Part shown: positions 10,521 through 23,948 of the stretch, in pieces | Layout of the letters: every line of letters starts with the position of its first letter | Position numbering within the stretch: the first letter of the stretch is position 1 | DNA from: Pyrocephalus nanus | Lineage: Eukaryota > Chordata > Aves > Passeriformes > Tyrannidae | Length of the DNA stretch: 64,000 nt | NCBI GenBank assembly: GCA_038380795.1 | Contig: CM076266.1 | Span: forward strand, 37,213,425-37,277,424 | Direction: 5' to 3' | Notes under the pieces: model-generated | Told to the model about the DNA's origin: nothing | What the model saw: the letters and a program-made list of their open reading frames with translations, nothing else | The model's database searches: none | Translations under genes and position numbers: made by a program

Positions 10521-13500
10521 TTGCGATGCTCCCACTCACCGCCGGCCTCAGGGTTTGGGAGCGCGGGATAGTGGGATTGGCAGTGCCCATGGGAGAGCTG
10601 AAAGTTTCGTGGAGGGCAGAGAAGAGTCTCCACCTCACTCTGCTGCCCCAAACGTGTGTGTGAACAAGGGGACACTTGCTCTCTGCAAAGCTGCCCTTCC
10701 TCAGTTGGGCAAGGCGAGCAAAGAGGCATTTCTTCCTCAAAATCTCTTGCGCTCGCTCTACTTTTAGGCCACAGTTCTCTGTGTGTATACATGCACATGA
10801 GAGCAAACCACTGCAGAGCTCAGCAGGATGGTCCCTCGGTGCGTGTGTGCACATTTACAGGATGAGGGTCTTGCACATTCCCCTTCCATTACTACAGGTG
10901 AAGCTGGGGCAGAAGGGAGCCCCTTTAAAACCAGGGGACTGAATTTTATAGTGGATTGAATGGGCATCAGAGAGCAAACATACCTCTAAGGAGTGAACGT
11001 CAGAGGACCCTGTGCCAACCATAATAATCAGTGTGACTAATAAGGAACACCGAGAACTGTTCCATTATATCATGAGACATTACATCGTGCTTGAAAAAAT
11101 AGTCTTTGATGACATGCGAAGGATTGGCAAGTGCATTTCAGAGAATCCTCCTTCATTTCTTCAAGGATTTCAACTCATGTTCATTATGTTATGCATAATT
11201 TAACTTTCTCGGCGGTTATACTGAACTTGCTCCTGTGGGTTTTACATGTTCATCATTTAAATTTGCAGAAACAGAAGGTGTATAAACTTATTTTCAAAGT
11301 TACTCATTTATAGTTCCTTGGAGGAATTAGAAACTGGGACTTTACAATAATTTTACCACGTATTTCTAGACCTCACCCAACATGCCACAGTTTTGCAAGA
11401 TGCCAGATATTAGCAAAACTCAGTTTGCATTTAGTCTCAAATACCCTACAGAGTAATATTTCCGTATAAAGTATTATGATATCAATTCTCTTTTTTTTTT
11501 TGTAATTTTAATATCACAAGTGTCAATCAGGAAGGAGATTGTTGCCTTTATTACAATGAATATAGTGAAGCAAAACAAAGAACTTTTTAGAAAATGAATA
11601 TGCTCTGGGGAAATTCAATAAATCTTTGTGAGAAGAAAAAGAGTCTTATATATAAATATATAAAACATGGCTGTGTATTGTCCAAAAGTTGCTTAGTGCT
11701 AAAGGAGTAAATGTATTGTAAATCAATGGTGGGTCCCATAGCACATTATGGCATATTTTATTGGGTTTTTACCTCAAGGTAAGGTCTTTTATTAAGAGTA
11801 TATAAGAGCACACACTGCTGAATAACTTGTTTTTCACAGTGCTCTATACATAATGGAGGGTGGGTTTTTTTTATTTGCTTCATTAAACATTCCTGTAATT
11901 AATACATTTAATGGGAATTCAGCAGTAACAAATATAAAATTTATTGTGGTTTTAAAAAAACTGCTTCTGTTACTAGATTTTCCATGAGCAAATGGTGATG
12001 ACCAAATTCCTCAAAATATTTCTGCACTCACCCCAGAAATCTCCTGCTAAAACAGGTGATGTTTTCAACTGTGTAATGGGAAAGAAATGCCACATAAATA
12101 ATCCTCGTGAAGCATTCGGTATAAATCCAAAAAGTGTCTTTAAAATAATCCTTGAACCCCTCTGTCTCAAGCTTGATAAGAAGACTTCTGTATTAGCACT
12201 GGAGCTTGCTGAGTGAGTTATTAGGTGTTGAAAGACACCGTCTAGGAAGTCTGACCCATCAGAATTTGAATGCAAAAGGCAAGTGACAACTTCATGAATA
12301 CATGAAAAGCCTTAGAGCCTGGTCCCAAAGCCCTCTTACCCCGTCTGAAAAGCCCGTTTATCTTCAGATGAATAAGAGTTACAGAATTGGAACCTAAGTA
12401 AAAAATCGGTGGTATCCGTGGCCAAGGGAATGTCTCCCTCCCACCCACTTGATTAGAAACATGTGCAAGTTTGGCTAATGAGACTGTTGGGCTTTCCCCT
12501 CGCCTCTGTGGATGATTGTGGCATTTTATTTGAATGCCGATATGGTTTCCCATTCCTGTTTCTTGCAAGCTTTTGGTCTGGGCAAACAAAAAAGGAGATG
12601 TCAGAACCAGAGAATCTTTTTACAGCATATAAAAATCTTCCCATCTAATCCAAGAGGAAATCATAATGTGAAGAACATCGGTGTTTTAATGGCCTCCTAA
12701 TGAGGACAAGCTTGGCCAGATCTTTGAAGAAGACAAATGGAAAGTAAAACAGCTCATTTCTCCTTGAGGGCAAGCATCATGATTTCTAGGGAGGACTGCA
12801 TGGATATGCCTTCAGCAGGTAAAGCTTTGCCTGCCTGCAGTCTCCTGGCAGGGCCCTGATGTACGGGCTGTTGGTAAGCATAGGAAAGGGGGATGAAGAG
12901 TGGGGGGTGTGCTCACGTGTTCTGGTTTTTCTGTCAGTCTATTCCTCTCTGTGTACTGTTGGGAAAATGAAGACAGTTATATTTACCTAAATCCCCGGGT
13001 GATTAAGGCACTAAATTAAAACCTGAGAAGCACTTGAAACTTTCGGATGAAAGAGCCCATAGACGGACAGCCTGCTTGTAACTTCACATGTTTGGGGTTC
13101 TCCCTAAGGTGTGGGGGATACACAGCAAACACTCTGTATAGCTGCAGATAGGTGATCACATCTAATTTATAAGCCCTCATTACTCCCTCCTGACAGGTTT
13201 GGATGTTTGCCTTCCTAGTTTCAAGGCTAGTGTCAATCCATTTAAAATTAATATTTTTCATTCCTCTCTTCACCTCATGCATTTAAAAGCTGTCCTTGGC
13301 TTCCCCTCCCAGCTGCTGGCTCTGATGGAGCAGCAGCTGAGGGAGCTCTGCTTTGCGGCTCTGATGGGTTCCTACTGCTCTCATACAACATTAGAAGTAG
13401 AGCTGTCCTGGAAAAGGGACTGCCTTGCTCCTGATTTCTTCCATGGCTTCAGCAAGCCAAGGGAGCTTAATTTCCAATTGGGAAAAGCGGGCCTTTCTCA

Positions 13501-14447
13501 TCCTGTCCCAGAAACAAGCTGTGAGCGCCAGGGGTGTGGGTGTTGTGCTTCCTCTGTGGCATGATCCCTTGACAGGGCTCAGCCATGTGCACTCCCCTTG
13601 CCTGGCATGGGCTTGCAAGGAAAGGAGAAACGTTTTTGTGAGAGGCATCAAAATGGTACCTGTTTTTGTTGCTGCAAAAAGACTTTATACAACTCTCCTT
13701 GAGTGACGTGCAGCATAACATGGCAGAGGAAATTTCCCTCATGGAGATATGCCTGAAGGTCTTCCTAAGCAATTAAAAATGTGAGTTCTGCTCTGGAAAG
13801 CCACTGTAAAAAAAACTTTAAAAAAACTTTGTAATCAGTAGCTTGAGTTTCCCTCTCCCTGCAGAGTGAGGCTTGCTGGCTCTTTGAAGGCAGAGAGCAG
13901 GTCATGTTTTAAAGCTACTTTTGGCTTTGTGGGCTTTGGAGAGAAAGGACAACTGTAGGTGAAGCCTTGCTGGTGGGTCAGCACCAGAAATGCGCTCAGA
14001 TGGGTAAACCACACAAGGACGACGGGGCAGTACCACTGCCACTGAGGGCTCAAGCCAAGTGGACCAAGAGCCCTTTGAAACTTGGGCTGCAAGTGCAGCC
14101 GGGATGCTACCACATTGTATTCCTGTGGAAATGTGGGGCTGGAAGCATCCCTACAGGTCCTTCACCTCATCCCACACAGTACTAGCATGAAGAGGTAGCA
14201 GAAAGACCTTCATAAGAGCGCTATTTTAGGGGATGAGTTTAAGATTGCAGTTCAGGTTGCACTTACTCCATCTGATTGATAAAAACTACACCTCTAAAAG
14301 CAGCCACCATTGCAGCAAGACAGTGGTAGCAAAGCTGCTACTCCCGCATCCTGTCCATTCAGCTTGTGAAAACTGCCTGGCTTTAACTTTAATTCTGGCA
14401 ATTTAACGTATCGATCAAAGTGCAGGTAATAGCCACAGCAAAACACT

Positions 14448-14503
14448 GACAACAAAAAACCCAAGCCAAAACAGTGACAACAAAAAACCCAAGCCAAAAC
14501 AGT
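14448..14503. repeat. 28-bp perfect tandem duplication
   Basis: The unit GACAACAAAAAACCCAAGCC plus AAAACAGT occurs twice without a mismatch (14448-14475 and 14476-14503). A partial third copy (GAC) follows. It is intergenic. Confidence 0.93.
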
Positions 14504-14944
14504 GACTGGTGTTGGTATACCCAACAAAACCCTGTGTAACTGGAGTCCACAGCTGTGTCCCACTGCGGACAGTTCCTTTTTCTTATCTATGGATATGTGT
14601 TGTCTTTACAGCATAGCTTCTTGGAGCTAAGAAAAACTTTTACTAAGCTGGAATTGGCTCAGCCACCTTAGAACACAGAAAGAAAATGATTAGTGAAACA
14701 AAAGAGAAAGTTCAAGGAGGATATTAGAGTCCTTCCATACAAAACCTCCTGTCTTCCTATGGGATCTGTTACAATCCAGAGGGCCCCAGATTGCAACTAA
14801 TCAGTTTCTGCCTTTATTTATTTTTTCTCAACTCAATTTCCTACATGAACTGGCCAGTTATGTCAAATATTTTTCTTTCTTTTAAGCTGACTTTCTGTCA
14901 GCTGAATGCAATGCCCTGTGAAAACACCTGCTGACCTGCTGTAT

Positions 14945-15048
14945 ACACACACACACACATCTCTACCATCTGCATCTATATATCTTTACCATCTATGTGT
15001 ATCTATAGAATCTATGTCTACCTATTGATACATCTATAAGTCTATATT
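14945..15048. repeat. (CA)n and degenerate TATC-type repeat
   Basis: About seven AC units (14945-14959) run into a degenerate array of CATCTATA/ATCTATG-like motifs up to about 15048. It is an aged microsatellite cluster in intergenic DNA. Confidence 0.8.
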
Positions 15049-15464
15049 ACTGGCTTTTAAAGTGGGGCCCATAGGTTGCAAATTCCTCAGGACTCTGCAA
15101 AATACACTTTCAAGAACCCCTCTCTTTTGGGAAAGGCAGCTGCCTCCTTGCTTCTAGTTCAGGCTGCTCTGGCTTGCTCTGCAGGCAGGTCCTGGGGGAA
15201 TGGACTGATCAGGTTCACTAATGGTTGGGCTTTCGTGGTATTTGCTTACCTAACACAATCAGAACACACATCTTAAATATTTTATCAGCTTTCCTGGGTC
15301 ACTCTTATACTGTGACATTGTGTTGCTGGAGAATAGAGTAGGCTGGAGAAAAAATGGTGCTCAAGAGTGCTGCAGAAAGAGAGTTTTAAGCAAATGGCAG
15401 CACTAATGCCCTTCTTAGAGCCACTAAAACAGAAGTGTCTGTTGCAGCACAGCAAATCAGAGGC

Positions 15465-15486
15465 AAAAAAAAAAAAAAAAAAAAAA
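15465..15486. repeat. 22-base A-run
   Basis: An uninterrupted A-run in intergenic DNA. CR1 elements do not end in poly(A), so this is either a simple repeat or the tail of an old processed RNA copy. I recognise no source gene upstream of it. Confidence 0.9.
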
Positions 15487-17454
15487 GTTAGGGCAATTGG
15501 GATAACAAATCAAACCAAAGAATTGAGCAAACGGTCCCAGACCCTCAGTTGTTGGCTGTGATTTCAAGGGTGGTGGTGGTCCTGGTTTAAGTTTGATCCC
15601 TCCTTTCTGATTCTTGATATATTTTTTTACTCCCTTGAAACAAGTTCTCAGGAGATTTTTTTTTGTGGTTAACATTGTGCTTATTCCCTGTGGACCAAGC
15701 TCACGAATGACTGTGAGTAAAACCTTTCTGTAAGAAAAGGGGGTTAATTCTGGGGGTAGTCTCAGAGCTGGAGTCTCCCAGCCTCAGCAACAAGTAGCTA
15801 TTGTGGAGAAGAAAATTGTATTTCCCTCTAAACCATCCCATTGCCTGCCTTTAGCCAGGCAGTGCTGACTCCAGGCAGGCAGGGAAAGCTGAGAAGTAGG
15901 TCTGTACTGCAAGACTTTGCTAGAGCTGTAGGTAGAAGGTGTTGTTAGTGGGTGGACCATAACCAATCACACCATTTCTGTGCCTGTCCCCAAGGGCTAC
16001 ATGTGGCAAGATTCCCAAGAGGGGGTCAGATGTGCTTTGTCTGTTTTATGCTGAGAGTCAGTGACAGTGAAGGGCTTTGCATCCTTGCATGTCCAGTGTT
16101 CCCTCTATCCTACTGTTTTTTAAAAATCACCCCAAAATGAACAAAAAAGCACTCATGTCTACCTGCTTCTCCATCCCCTGGCTGAAAGGTTTCTTTAGTA
16201 CCAGTTCAGTTCCAATTTCTCAGCTCTTACATGTGCTTACATCTGGGCTCATTTAGCTTCACCCCCCTTCCCTAGCCCCACACCTCTTCTTTGGGGAGCT
16301 GTTTGCTTTCTTCAAACTGCTGTTGTTGCTGCCATGTTGCTTGATTTGTGCCAGTGTCTTTGGGTTCATACAGTGCCCTCTGTGCTGGCTTATCATCCCT
16401 ACTCAAATTCTGTGTTACATTGCCATTAGTTTTGAGTGCACTTACAGCAAGTAGCTGAGGCTGCAGCCTGGGTTCAGGAGAAAGCTGGGGACAGGTCGAG
16501 GGGCAAAGTAGGTCCAGCCAAAGCACGAGGGGCTAGTGCCACAGAGAGAAAGGAGTCTCTCTGTACCACTGCTCTGACTGGTATAAGCTGGGGCAACCTT
16601 CTTGCTGATGCAGAGCGTCCTCATCTTAGCCTAGTTCACGCTGCTACCCTGCAAAGGAGAGGGGAAAGACTGTGCACTCACACTGATTCATTTTCTCATT
16701 AGTAGTAACTTCGTTATAGTGCCCAAAGCGGCCCAGAGAGAGCAATAGTAACAGTGGACTGCTTGGAAGAGGAACAGATACTGTGATCAGGTTTGGGAAA
16801 TCATGAATCAGCTGTAAAGGGCAGTGTTACCTCAGCCTTAATACATCTTGCTGAGCTCATACTGTCAGGTGTAAATATAACTGTGTGGACAATAAAGTTA
16901 TCCTGTGATACATCTTCATAAGAGGCACCTATTTTTACAGATATGAGGATCCTCTTTCAGTTTTTGGCTCTGGAGCAAGAGCTCTGCTGTATAAATACAT
17001 GTTAAGCAGTGGCATGACATCCCTGCTTTTAACAGGATGCTGAAATACATGTCCTCAGAAATAGATCCAGGTAGTGCCATGCCCTGATGTTTAGAGAAAA
17101 CCTCTGCTGTACCTCCTTAAAGAGGGAGCTGTGTGCACCCACTGCCCCATCTCCCAGCTTTTACAAAGGGAGAATAGGAACAAGGACATGGCTCTGCCTT
17201 TTTCCTACCCATTTTAGGAGGGTGAATGCTCTTGGCCAGATTTAGCCTTATAAAAGCCAGGGGGGGAGAACAGCAGAAGCTGTGCCTGTGCCAGGGCCCC
17301 CAAGGGAGCAGCATGGTCATGCCACATGGGGCTGGTATCCTACAGTGTGACACCAACACTGCGTGCTTGCAGGCAGGCTGGTCCTTGTCACTGAGGCTGC
17401 ACCACTTGGGTCAGGCCATCACTCTGGGACTGCCAGGAAGACATCAAGTTGCAT

Positions 17455-17516
17455 TAATCTAAAGCTAATCTAATTCCCACTGGAGGGATGGGTTCATCCC
17501 AACTAACTTTAGATTA
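17455..17516. repeat. Nested inverted repeats
   Basis: TAATCTAAAG (17455-17464) pairs exactly with CTTTAGATTA (17507-17516). Inside lies a second perfect hairpin, GGGATG-GGTT-CATCCC (17485-17500). Together they could form a stem with an inner hairpin, about 550 bp past the predicted CREB5 poly(A) site. Whether it is transcribed or conserved is unknown. Confidence 0.75.
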
Positions 17517-18049
17517 CAGTTTACACATTATTGTGCCAAGGTCTGTATTGGAGCAATTTATAGTGAGAAATGAGGTTGGCAAGATAACAGGGGCATCACA
17601 ATTAGAGCTAATTAGCCCAGCAGGAAATCCATTTCCAGGCAGCTTTTGGCAAGAGGCAAGGTTGGCGGGATAACAAGCATAGAGTGTATTTTGATACAAG
17701 CACACTCCAGCTGCAAGGAAAAGTAAAATAACAGCTTGTCTCATCCTTATGCTGAGACCTCACGTCAGGTTCCACCACGTAAGATTTTGTTTGAGGCTTT
17801 GCAGCCTTCCTGCTTGGAAAAGGTTCAGAGAACTTGTCCTTACAAAGTCACCTCAGCTGCGGGAGGACAACGGTGAGCTGTAAGATCTGCACAGCCCCTT
17901 GCTCCTGCTGCCAGACAGGAGCATGCCCTGCACCATGGTCTTCCTCCAATTTGGAGGGAGATGAGGGATTGTAGCTCATAATAGAAATCACTGAAGAGTA
18001 GTTTGGTTTAATTGCAGGAGTTATCTGTACAGTAAAATGTCTGAAGTAT

Positions 18050-18095
18050 AGACACAGACAAACTGCTGGAATTATTTGTATTTGAGTGCTTTATT
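18050..18095 (-). terminator. Predicted distal poly(A) site of CREB5
   Basis: On the minus strand an AATAAA hexamer lies at 18095..18090. About 15-20 nt later come CA dinucleotides suitable for cleavage (around 18070-18078). A GU-rich downstream element (TTTGTCTGTGTC) follows at about 18063..18050. The order and spacing of the three elements match a standard vertebrate cleavage and polyadenylation site. The distance from the stop codon, about 6.57 kb, agrees with the long mammalian CREB5 transcript. Confidence 0.7.
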
Positions 18096-20290
18096 ATATT
18101 GGAATTGCAGTGATATTATTAACATTTGTACAAATGCACAAAATTCCTGTCTCTTCTAGCTAGAAAGAGATGTAAAAATCTGACCTAGTTGAACAGTCTC
18201 AATGAACTCATTGTCCATTTGTAACAATAATGGGTTCACAATGCAACAAAAAGCTTAACATAAAATTAAACATATTAAATGCTGCAGCAAGTATTTACAT
18301 TTATGTACCAAAAAAAAAAACAAAAAAAAAACCAACAAAGTATCTCCCTCCAGTAAGGAAGGTGGTTTCTTTACAGAATAAAACAGACAAACACAAAACC
18401 TTTGCATACAATACAAACAACCTCAAGCCCAAAACTTACTGTGACAGCACCTTTTTTTAATATAATATATATATATTTATATATAAACTTCAATAGTTTA
18501 GGCTTACTCCAAGCAGTGCTAAAAGTTCATCAAACCAGGACAATGGCAATAGTCCAAAGAAGCAATGTTCACCGACGAGTGCTACCCAGTGTTTGAACAG
18601 AGCTGTTACAGAGAGAGGGGTAAAGAGCTCACGGCCATGGGCTGGGAAACGTGGGTCCCAATGATAAAGTCCTTGGCAAAACTTTCAGTGGCAATTGTTC
18701 TTATTCACAAGAGTGAATACACCTTTCGTGCAAAATAGTTTGTCTTGTGGAAGTGTGCTAAAGGTGATCTCTGACAAGGAACTCCTTGCAATCTCAGCTC
18801 TGAGGGGTAGGGAAAAAGTTTCTCTGGAATTTCCCAAATTCCAGCAAGGAAAATATTTCCCTTGAAATGCCCTATCAACTCTCCTACCTCCCTTGCTCCT
18901 TGACACTGCTGCAGTTCCTGCAAAGCCAGAAGGAGCTTTCAGTCTTCATTCAGAAGGCTGTCACACATATTTTTAGTCAAGAAAGATATTTGGGTCTAAG
19001 ACCTTCATGGCATCAGGTGGCAGGCTCTGACTATGGGCTTTGTGAACAATTCCACTGGTTGAAACTCAGCAATACTAACATTTCATTTGCATAAATATAG
19101 AACTGGAGATCCTGATCCCAGGTATTACACATTGGTCTAAATATAGTGAGCTACAGTTATTGATTCCAGTCCAAGAAGGGCCTGGGAAAGGATCAGATTT
19201 CCACTTAGAGAATCAATCTTGTCTCTGAGTGTGTGTGAACACTGACATTTTTGGCCTCATGCAGTTTAGGATATGCTATAAAGTCATTTTGAAAGCTATG
19301 GAAAACCAATAACGGTGAGGAATTTAGCTCTTAAGCATAAAGCCACTGATAAAACTGAGATAACTGTAAGCTCCGGAAAAAAAAAAAAAAAGTAGTTACG
19401 GATATAAACAGTCTCTTTTTTCTTTGCAGTGAGACGTTAAAAAATTGTGTGCGTGTGTGTGTGTTCAAATCACTTGAGATCTTATTGCTTTTGTTTGTCC
19501 TTAGAAGATTTTTGTCTCTTTTTTTTTTTAAAAGGTGCTGTCCCTAGTCAAGTTATAAGGCAATATATTTTATTGATTCAGAACTCTAATACATAGTATG
19601 GCCACTGTTATCACTGCAGCTTTGCAGCTACCGTGAGTTGGACAACAGTCAAAGTGCATGACAATGCACAACAGAGCCAGTCTCCTGACCTTACAATATA
19701 CAGGACACTTTGGTTCTTGGGATGAGAGATTATAAATGTAGCTAAGATGCTGCCTCATATCACACACTTTGCATAATAAAACATTTATATGCTGTCATGA
19801 AGAGGGTACAAAGTCTAAGTCACACTGTAGACTGGCTGGTCTCAGCTTCTCCATTCGGGCAGGTGTGAGAGACAAGTTGTAGATATGCCACCAGTGAAAG
19901 CATATAAATGTACCTGGTGCAAAAGTTTTACCAGAGTATTCATAAATGATTCAACAAGGGAGAGCAAGAAAGAGAGCAAGAGCTAAAGTGCAATTTTAAA
20001 ATAATATAAATAATTGAAATGTAGAAAGAAGATACTAATTAGTTGTAACTGGTTTTGTTTTATAGGCACAGTTTAGGTTTTATGTCTACAGATCAATTTT
20101 TTTCTCTTCTTCCCCCTCTAGTAATTTTCTCTGATGTATAATGGAGTTTCAATGGTCTAAATCTAAGGAACACTGCTTCGTAAGAGGACAGAAGAGGCAA
20201 TGCTAAGGCAGTATAGTGCAACTCACTATGTGATATTAGAAGAGAAATAAGGATGGGGTTAGATCTTCTGTGATGCAGAAAATCAGCCTT

Positions 20291-20456
20291 AAAAAAAAAA
20301 GGCAGGAAAAAAAAAAGACAGGCTTTCCAGTTATATGTTGACTCATGCTTTCTAAAATGAGAGAGCACATGTTCCAATAGAAAGGCAAAAAACAGAAGGT
20401 TTATAATTTGTTTCATTGTCACAAAAAAAAAAAAAAAAGGTAAGAAAAAAAAAAAA
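20291..20456. repeat. Two paired A-tracts in CREB5 3' UTR
   Basis: A10-GGCAGG-A10 (20291-20316) and A16-GGTAAG-A12 (20423-20456) lie about 110 bp apart. On the mRNA they are U-tracts split by CCUGCC and CUUACC. A third pair of the same form lies at 23949-23980. Confidence 0.9.
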
Positions 20457-21074
20457 GCAGATGCTGCTTTAAGGGAAACATTTAATTCTAGGAATTTCTG
20501 TACAACTGACCTCAGCAAGCATTTCCATCTTAGATGGATGACTTCTGCTTGAGACCCTGAAAGATTAAGATGCACACACACCTAGAGTAGTTTATTGCAA
20601 AACTAATATTGTAACTTTAAAAAAAACCCCAACAGTTTCTGTACAAGAATACTGTTCAAATGGAATGTGTTAAAATAACATTTATTAATAAATACTTCAT
20701 AAAATTCTATGTGAATACTAAATTAATAAATTCCTGTTTTAAAATTGCTTTGGTCCTCATGAATTTTCATAAATTCACTCTATACGCTTTTTTTTTAAAA
20801 AAAGGTATTAGCTGCTAAAAAGCACATTTTGCCTAAACTAAAAGACTAGTTTTCAACACTAAATATTGTTGCTTAAAAAAATATGAATCCTCAAAAGTTG
20901 GGCATTTAACAACAGTTATAGCTGGCTTGTTAGTTAACAGGACTGAGTCATTAACACTAAATCCACACACACTGAGGCACTGAACCATTGACTTTCCACT
21001 ATTCAGAAGATGGGCAGCAGACATTTAGCTTTGTAGCAGGAATTAACTTCCAACAGCGCGAAATTCTCCATAAA

Positions 21075-21110
21075 TCATCATCACCATCATCATCATCATC
21101 ATCATCATCG
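21075..21110. repeat. (CAT)n trinucleotide repeat in CREB5 3' UTR
   Basis: About twelve CAT/ATC units are interrupted once by ACC (ATCATCACCATCATC...). On the mRNA strand it reads (GAU)n. It lies about 3.5 kb after the stop codon. Confidence 0.93.
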
Positions 21111-23948
21111 TTGTCCTTATAAAACACACCATGATAGCACACAGACTACTTGTCTCCCACAGGCAGCGTTATGAATATGGCTTGCGTAAATTGTTTTGGG
21201 GAAGAGGGGCTGAGGATGAAGGAGCCGGATCACAGCATCATTTCTTTCCAATCAAAGTATTGCAGTTGTCCGTGGTTGAGAATTCCAACCTGTCTCCAAT
21301 ATCATATGATGAGAGTAGCTGTCCACAGAAATACCTCCTCCTGAGCAAGGCACTGGCCAAGGCTCACCACCCTGTGAGTGCCCAGGAAAGCAGATGATGG
21401 AAGTTGTCTTAGTCGTCCTTCGCTGGCAGTGGGATAGGGCACAGAGCCCAGTGAGCCCAGCAACAGGCTGGATTGGCAGGGCAAGAGGAAAGTGGAGCGG
21501 TCTCTAGAAGTAGCTCGTATAAAAGCAGGATTCCTCCTTGATGGAAAGAGCCTAGGAAGTGCATTTAGAGTGACGTGCTTAGGAAGAGGCTGCTGCCACT
21601 GACATCCTGCAGATAGAGAGGCTGGGGCTTCTCCCACAGCCCTTGCTCAGGCAGCCTCCAGTGCCCAGCCAGACCAGCAGCTTGAGGAAAGGCTGCAGGG
21701 TCATCCCCCTGGAAAACAAGAGCATTTTAATGTGGAAGCAAATCTGATGAATAATATAAGGTGCCTGGTACGGTTGGTCCTTTTCCCGATGATACAGCCG
21801 ATATAAATATGCTGCATGTTGTCTTGGCCTGTGAACCTGCGACAGAGTTACAAGAAGCAATAGCAAATAGCTTTTCATCCTTTACTTATTTCCACATCAC
21901 TAGCAAGGATTATACCTAAAGGCCAATAGTATAGAGAGGAGACATTTCATTGTAATTACACATTTAGGCCAACGTGTGGTTGGCTTGCCTAGTTAGCATT
22001 AAAAAAAGAAATAATTGAGCTATATATAATACACATCAGTCAAACTGTCAAGTTGCTGAATTTAACAAAACTTAGGCAAGGTTTTTGTATTTTTCCTTTT
22101 TTTTTTTTTTTTTCTTTTTAATGTAGAGGCTTTCAGTTTAACAGCTAAATATTTTAATTGAGGAGACTGAATAAAATGAAGCTAAACCATAATTCTAGAG
22201 TAGCTCAACTGGGTATTCTAAAATTACCAACAATTCTGATTTTTATTTTTTAATGTATTTAAGTGCTGCCCATAGAGGGAAAGTAAATTAACCCTGCAAT
22301 GGCATATCCTTTTTGATGGTAAATGATGACATTCAGATGCATGGGAAATGCTTATTTGGTGTTTTTACATAGTGGATACTCTGCTGGAACATTTTGCTCG
22401 ACTGCATATTTGAAAAATATTCCCTTGGGAGCTGTGATGAAGCAAAACCATTTAGCTATTACAACTGGACATTAAAAAAAAAAATATAGATTCAGTATTT
22501 AAAACACTTTAAAAGTATATGTTTGTCTAAAATATAATAGAAAATCCTTTACATTTGAATTTTTTCGTAAATTTTTTTTTGGTTCTTAGACTATATAATC
22601 AAGTCAAGATTTACACTGTACATTAAAAGCCTTCTTTTGAATGTATCTGCATAAACAGAAAGTGAGCTGTTAAAGAAAAGAATACTGATAAAAAGTTACC
22701 AAGATAAGAATTAATTTGGAGATTTATGATGCTCAGAATTTTGCTTTCCCTTCCAGACAGGCCCTGCTCCTTACAATGCTTCCTCACACCTCAGTTATTT
22801 CACTTGCCTTCCCTCATGGAGAAGACCCACCCTTATAAACCCCAAAACTCCTCTAAAAACCAAAGACACAGTCTCTGAGAAAGAGAGCCTCACTTCAGAA
22901 AAAAGTGTTTCAGGGCTAGAGGATTTGCTGTGAATAACGTGAATTTTGCTATTAAAGATGCAATGTTTTGAACATTTTTCACCCGCTTGGAACCTGCTCC
23001 CTCAGTGAGCAGTGTGAGATTTTGCCACTGACAGATTTGAGAGCAAAATCAGGTCATAATATATAGCAAGGCAGCATAATTAACTGGTATCATGTCCATC
23101 TGATTTTCCCACCAATCACTGGGAACACTCAGGGATGCAAATCAGTTGCGCTGAGGGGCAGGCTCAGAGTGCAAACAAAAAACCTAATTGTGGCATAAGG
23201 CTCTTTTCCAGACCCTCTTTGCAGGATCATATTTTATCCCAAGTGCAGTGGGACTTGGCATTCTTGTAGCACTTTTTAGCCACTGCATGCCTTCTAAAAA
23301 TTATTTAACGTCCTAAAGAACAATTCCTTACCCACAGTAAACGGGCGTTAAGTGCCATTAAAGTCAGTGAAGCTACACTGCTGTCTGCCAGCTCAGTGAA
23401 CATTTAAAAGAATGCCTGCAGAGAGTAAGTTCTTTGCCTGGGAATTAAAAATGGCATTTTCCAACTGGTCAGAACCATTACACTGATTTGTTTCTCATTT
23501 ATAGCCCGTGAAGCCTGAGCCTGTTAGCTTTCATTGCTAGAACAATGCAGCCAGGGTAGGGAACAGAATTTTTCCAAGTTATTATATGCTACATGAATTT
23601 TTCTACATTAATGACTGGCAGCGCAAAAGAATTGCTGTGATTCTCAGGTGTTGTTCGCTATGTCTACACTGTACCTCAGAAGCTTACAGGGCTGCTAGCA
23701 TCAACACAGCTGGCATTCCATCCTGCTTCACCTGTGGCTGCACTGCTTTCGCCTTTCCCTGTTTATTAAAAACACTAAATCAGGAGCATTTCTATTTTTT
23801 AAAAGCCAAATGCTCAGCACAGCCCAACTGCGGGTGAAGAGCTAGTGAAAGCAGCAGCCGTGCCAACAGTTTTTAGGTGGGCTTGAAGCTTTTGCTTGTT
23901 CATTACCATTCTTTGAGGGAGAGAGGGAACCAAGAAAGCCTTGGAATG

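Larger units (their letters stand above)
10521..18049. other. Intergenic DNA between CpG island and CREB5 3' end
   Basis: No gene or transposon was recognised. The stretch holds the 28-bp duplication, the (CA)n/TATC cluster, an A-run and the nested inverted repeats listed separately. Short open frames on both strands overlap each other and look like chance. Confidence 0.7.

Noticed and set aside
9882..10854. Overlapping minus-strand open frames of 167, 292 and 315 codons
   Set aside because: They lie over the GC-rich pentamer repeat, are open together in different frames, are rich in Ala/Gly/Pro/Arg and match no family. Composition explains them.
11790..11810. TATATAAG box as a possible promoter
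   Set aside because: It is an isolated TATA-like string in AT-rich DNA, without a nearby CpG island, initiator or recognisable exon.
15360..15490. Processed pseudogene ending in the A22 run
   Set aside because: No coding or recognisable mRNA sequence precedes the A-run and no flanking target duplication is evident.
20093..20581. 162-codon minus-strand open frame
   Set aside because: It lies inside the CREB5 3' UTR and owes its length to T-runs read as poly-Phe.
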